This document shows positions 4,164 to 6,186 of a stretch of DNA of 6,186 nt, in pieces. The notes beneath the pieces were generated by a model, which was not told where the DNA came from, ran no database searches, and worked only from the letters and a program-made list of their open reading frames with translations. Each line of letters opens with the position of its first letter. The stretch's first letter is position 1. The position numbers were made by a program, and so were the translations under genes. Source of the DNA: JBBUAX01 sp964409535 (GTDB taxonomy: Bacteria > Patescibacteriota > Minisyncoccia > UBA6257 > 2-01-FULL-56-20); contig CAYPDQ010000023.1 of assembly GCA_964409535.1 (NCBI GenBank), positions 1-6,186 of the forward strand, given 5' to 3'.

Positions 4164-5267
4164 ATGAATCAAAACCATCTCAAAAACCTAATAGAAATAA
4201 ACCAAACCTTCGCGGAGGCAGCACGGGCGCACTACGCCGCAAGCGGCCTCACCTACGTGGACGTGCCGCAGATCGTCGGCATCACCGGCGCCTGCGAGAA
4301 CGTGGATACGCTCTTCAAGGTCAAAAGCCGTCTGGACGCGCCGCTCTTTTTCAGTCAGACGGGGCAGCTCTCTCTGGAACAAGCGCTCCAGCATTTCCCT
4401 GGGGTCTATACCGTGATCCACAGCGGGCGAGATGAGGAACTGGAAGATGAACGCCACCTGCGCCAGTTCCGCCTGACGGAAGAGGAATTCGACTGGAGCT
4501 TGGCCGGCGAGAGGGGCCCCGATGCTGGGGTCAGGGCAAGCCCGCCTGCCTGCGCAGGCAGGCCTGCGCAGGCAGGCGAGAACTACGACGAAGAAAAAAT
4601 GTACGAGGCGCTCCTCGCGCACATAGAGTCCGCCACCAAGGCCATCGTGAAAAGCATCGCCGAGGAACACGGCGAATTACTCCGGGACGGGTACGGAAAA
4701 GACGACGGCGAACTCCTCACGAGCTTGAATCTCCCCTACCATCGCATCACATACGACGACGCGGTGGAACTTCTGAAACAAAACGGCTTCCCGGAGTTGA
4801 ATTGGGGCGACGATCTCAAAGCGGAACACGAAGCCAGAGCGGTGAAGCTCCTAAATGGCGACGACTTCCCGCGGCCGGTCTTCATTATGCGCTACCCGAA
4901 AGAGATAAAGTTCTTCAATATGAAGGTTTCGGAGAAGGACGACCGGGTGGTATTGTCCGCCGACCTCGTCTTCCCATGCTCTGGCGAAGGAGTCGGCTCC
5001 GCGGTGCGGGAACACGACGGCGAGAAACTCACAAAGCGCCTCCTCGGCTCTACGATGTTCCGCCTGCACAAGGAACGCGGCGGGAAATTGGAGGACTTCA
5101 AGTGGTACCTGGATCTGGTGAATTCGGGCAAAACACGCCCGCACGCCGGCTACGGCATCGGCAACGAGCGGGTCATCCAGTACGTCTTAAGCCAGAAAGA
5201 CATCCGCCCCTGCTCCACCTTCCACCTCATGGCGCAGCAAACGCGGGATTGGGTAGCGGTTAACTAG
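4164..5267 (+). CDS. Stand-alone class II synthetase core, AsnRS/AspRS family (possible asparagine synthetase)
   Basis: The 367-aa product matches the catalytic core of asparaginyl-tRNA synthetase but starts directly at motif 1 and has no N-terminal OB-fold anticodon-binding domain. Visible: motif 1 region YVDVPQIVG (31-39), LFFSQTGQLSLEQAL (61-75), motif 2-like SGRDEELEDERHLRQF (87-102), WGDDLKAEHE (214-223), RYPKEIKFFNMK (243-254), CSGEGVGSAVRE (272-283) and motif 3 PHAGYGIGNERVIQY (326-340). The C-terminus after IRPCSTFHL departs from AsnRS. Without an anticodon domain it may make asparagine from aspartate and ammonia, as known for the archaeal asparagine synthetase related to AsnRS; a tRNA ligase role is less likely but open. 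Residues 115-137 come from a palindromic insertion. No Shine-Dalgarno is seen before ATG 4164; a terminator hairpin precedes it. Confidence 0.85.
   Translation: MNQNHLKNLIEINQTFAEAARAHYAASGLTYVDVPQIVGITGACENVDTLFKVKSRLDAPLFFSQTGQLSLEQALQHFPGVYTVIHSGRDEELEDERHLRQFRLTEEEFDWSLAGERGPDAGVRASPPACAGRPAQAGENYDEEKMYEALLAHIESATKAIVKSIAEEHGELLRDGYGKDDGELLTSLNLPYHRITYDDAVELLKQNGFPELNWGDDLKAEHEARAVKLLNGDDFPRPVFIMRYPKEIKFFNMKVSEKDDRVVLSADLVFPCSGEGVGSAVREHDGEKLTKRLLGSTMFRLHKERGGKLEDFKWYLDLVNSGKTRPHAGYGIGNERVIQYVLSQKDIRPCSTFHLMAQQTRDWVAVN
4506..4581 (+). repeat. 69-bp palindromic insertion with 7-bp direct repeats
   Basis: The direct repeat GGCGAGA occurs at 4506-4512 and 4575-4581, 69 bp apart (23 codons). 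Between them are the perfect 20-bp palindrome GCCTGCCTGCGCAGGCAGGC (4544-4563), an overlapping 12-bp palindrome GCCTGCGCAGGC (4562-4573) and GGGGCCCC (4513-4520). CCTGCGCAGGCAGGC is repeated at 4549-4563 and 4563-4577. Removing one 69-bp unit joins WSLAGE to NYDEEK in frame. Confidence 0.85.
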
Positions 5268-5274
5268 AACCGTA

Positions 5275-5532
5275 CTACTGATAAACATCGTGGTTGCCAA
5301 CTGAATGGAAATACATCGTATCCGTGTTTCCAAACTCAAATACGATCCTATGTCTAAAACCAATGGAAAAGGACCAGAAGTCCTTCAGCCGTCCGTGAAG
5401 TTTGTGAGTGTCAAGAGCCGGATGAAAAGGATTTTCTCTAAACAACGGCTCTATTTTCTCGGCAGCCAGCCTTACTTTCTTGGGCAGTTTCTTGTACTCC
5501 CTCGCGAACTTGGTGGTGTAAACGATTCGCAT
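5275..5532 (-). CDS. Type II toxin, RelE/ParE superfamily
   Basis: The 85-aa product has the compact RelE/ParE fold pattern: MRIVYTTKFAREYKKLP (1-17), a helical hairpin to about 32, then NPFHPALDTHKLHGRLKDFWSF (34-55), FRHRIVFEF (59-67) and the ending SVGNHDVY (77-84). HKLHG and a C-terminal GxHDxY are typical of RelE/YafQ-type toxins, which cut mRNA at the ribosome; His43, His46, His81 and Asp82 are candidate active-site residues. ParE-like gyrase poisoning is the alternative, less likely. The ATG is 10 nt after the antitoxin stop. The stop is only 7 bp from the convergent stop of the synthetase-like gene, with no terminator between. Confidence 0.88.
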   Translation of the reverse strand: MRIVYTTKFAREYKKLPKKVRLAAEKIEPLFRENPFHPALDTHKLHGRLKDFWSFSIGFRHRIVFEFGNTDTMYFHSVGNHDVYQ

Positions 5533-5542
5533 TTAGCGAAAC

Positions 5543-5758
5543 CTATCGCAGGTCTTTAAGGGACCTTAGGATTCTCCCCTTACCCCTCTTGATCTCTTTC
5601 CGGCTCTTTCCCAGTTCTTTAAGCGCCTGCTCCTCCTGCCAAATCCTAAGAAGATGCCGGAAGAACTCGCTCTTTGTGGCATACTCGCCGCTCTTTACGG
5701 CTTTTTCCACCTCGCTCTTCAGTTCGGTAGGAAGCGATATGTTTACTACGTTTCTCAC
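5543..5758 (-). CDS. Ribbon-helix-helix antitoxin of the toxin-antitoxin pair
   Basis: The 71-aa product begins with the ribbon-helix-helix pattern: strand NVVNISLP (3-10), helix TELKSEVEKAVKSG (11-24), turn and second helix YATKSEFFRHLLRIWQEEQ (26-44). This makes a dimer that binds operator DNA. The basic C-terminal tail (KSRKEIKRGKGR, 51-62) probably wraps the toxin. Start is GTG at 5758; there is no room for a Shine-Dalgarno because the promoter -10 lies directly upstream. It precedes the toxin by 10 nt, the usual order for such pairs, and should repress its own promoter through the inverted repeat at 5767-5785. Confidence 0.88.
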   Translation of the reverse strand: MRNVVNISLPTELKSEVEKAVKSGEYATKSEFFRHLLRIWQEEQALKELGKSRKEIKRGKGRILRSLKDLR

Positions 5759-5764
5759 ACTAAA

Positions 5765-5792
5765 AGTGTAATACTTTGTATTACAATGTCAA
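5765..5792 (-). promoter_or_regulatory. Promoter of the toxin-antitoxin pair
   Basis: On the - strand, -35 TTGACA (5792-5787, perfect) and -10 TACACT (5770-5765, 4/6) are 16 bp apart. The predicted start, about 5758-5761, coincides with the GTG start codon, which would make the mRNA leaderless or nearly so. Confidence 0.65.
5767..5785. promoter_or_regulatory. Operator: perfect 8-bp inverted repeat
   Basis: TGTAATAC-TTT-GTATTACA is a perfect inverted repeat that fills the space between -35 and -10 of the toxin-antitoxin promoter. Position and symmetry fit autorepression by the ribbon-helix-helix antitoxin. The symmetry is seen directly; binding is inferred. Confidence 0.8.
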
Positions 5793-5811
5793 GAGCTTGT
5801 TTCCTGACCGG

Positions 5812-6186
5812 CTACTCCAAGTACCGGATAATCACGATGCCGGAGGCGCCAGTACCGCCAAACGTGTCCGAGCCTTCGCCGCCGTCGCCGTAATTGACGC
5901 CGTTGCCGCCGCTGGGGGATCTTCCACCTTTACCGAACGTGCCTGCCCAAGTCGCCAGGCCAGGGCCGCCTTCCCAGCCGCCACCGCCACCGCCCGACCC
6001 GCCCGCGCCACCACCACCGCCGCCTCCGCCGCCTCCGCGCCAGAGGCCGCTCCCATCCACGCTGCCGCCACCTCCGCCGCCAGCCACGATAATAATGCCA
6101 TCAATCGTGACGTCATAACTCGCGTTGATCGTGAATGTCAAGACCCCCATTCTTAAGACACTTTTCCGATAGCTCTCCGGCAGCGT
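5812..6186 (-). CDS. Glycine-rich protein, C-terminal part (5' end outside window)
   Basis: The frame is open to the window edge, so the 124 residues seen are probably the end of a larger protein; an internal ATG at 6150 is not a convincing start because the upstream codons are open without interruption. After VLTFTINASYDVTIDGIIIVAG come long Gly runs broken by Ser, Trp and Ala, and the protein ends in TGASGIVIIRYLE. This layout, a beta-rich lead into a poly-Gly region and a final GIVIIRY strand, is common in glycine-rich domains of bacterial surface and phage tail proteins. A role at the cell surface is inference. The codon use is extremely GGN-rich, which creates a long proline-rich shadow frame on the + strand. 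It ends 20 bp upstream of the toxin-antitoxin promoter, in the same direction. Confidence 0.7.
   Translation of the reverse strand, partial: TLPESYRKSVLRMGVLTFTINASYDVTIDGIIIVAGGGGGGSVDGSGLWRGGGGGGGGGGAGGSGGGGGGWEGGPGLATWAGTFGKGGRSPSGGNGVNYGDGGEGSDTFGGTGASGIVIIRYLE

Noticed and set aside
4544..4577. Short palindromic repeats as a CRISPR array
   Set aside because: The units are overlapping palindromes without spacers and lie inside a coding frame.
4802..5263. 153-aa + strand frame inside the synthetase-like gene
   Set aside because: It is an Arg/Gly/Pro-rich shadow in another frame of a gene with clear AsnRS motifs.
5894..6118. Proline-rich + strand frame
   Set aside because: It is the reverse complement of the glycine runs of the - strand protein (GGN codons read as NCC). 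The - strand version has coherent beta-strand ends and a family-like terminus.

Overview
The window looks like a chromosomal piece of a Candidate Phyla Radiation (Patescibacteria, probably Parcubacteria-like) bacterium. This is inference: the IF-2 is short and lacks the long N-terminal extension of most bacteria, genes are tightly packed, many starts lack a clear Shine-Dalgarno, an AsnRS-like protein lacks its anticodon-binding domain, and palindromic DNA repeats sit inside reading frames. No taxonomic marker was tested against a database.

Layout. 1-164 (- strand): a two-hairpin element followed by tRNA-Ser(GCU), with a good promoter at 188-216. 243-2109 (+): infB and rbfA, a translation initiation and ribosome maturation pair. 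2126-2489 (+): tRNA-Cys(GCA), a 65-aa basic protein of unknown function, and tRNA-Leu(UAA), nearly gapless. 2506-4032 (-): a two-gene unit, a multi-pass membrane protein followed by the DNA repair glycosylase mutM/fpg. 4033-4163: a divergent control region with a perfect DnaA-box 9-mer, a TATATAATA element and an intrinsic terminator that lies upstream of the next gene. 4164-5267 (+): a stand-alone class II synthetase core of the AsnRS/AspRS family. 5275-5758 (-): a type II toxin-antitoxin pair (ribbon-helix-helix antitoxin, RelE/ParE-fold toxin) with an inverted-repeat operator inside its promoter. 5812-6186 (-): the C-terminal part of a glycine-rich protein that runs off the window.

The most unusual content is a set of palindromic DNA insertions inside protein genes. 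Two interrupt infB (42 bp in the switch I region of the GTPase domain; 81 bp before domain III), one interrupts the AsnRS-like gene (69 bp flanked by a 7-bp direct repeat), and a probable one lies in the membrane protein. All keep the reading frame and the first three are whole numbers of codons. They resemble in principle the Rickettsia palindromic elements, but here several unrelated repeat types occur within 4 kb, including in an essential GTPase. A further non-coding two-hairpin element lies after tRNA-Ser.
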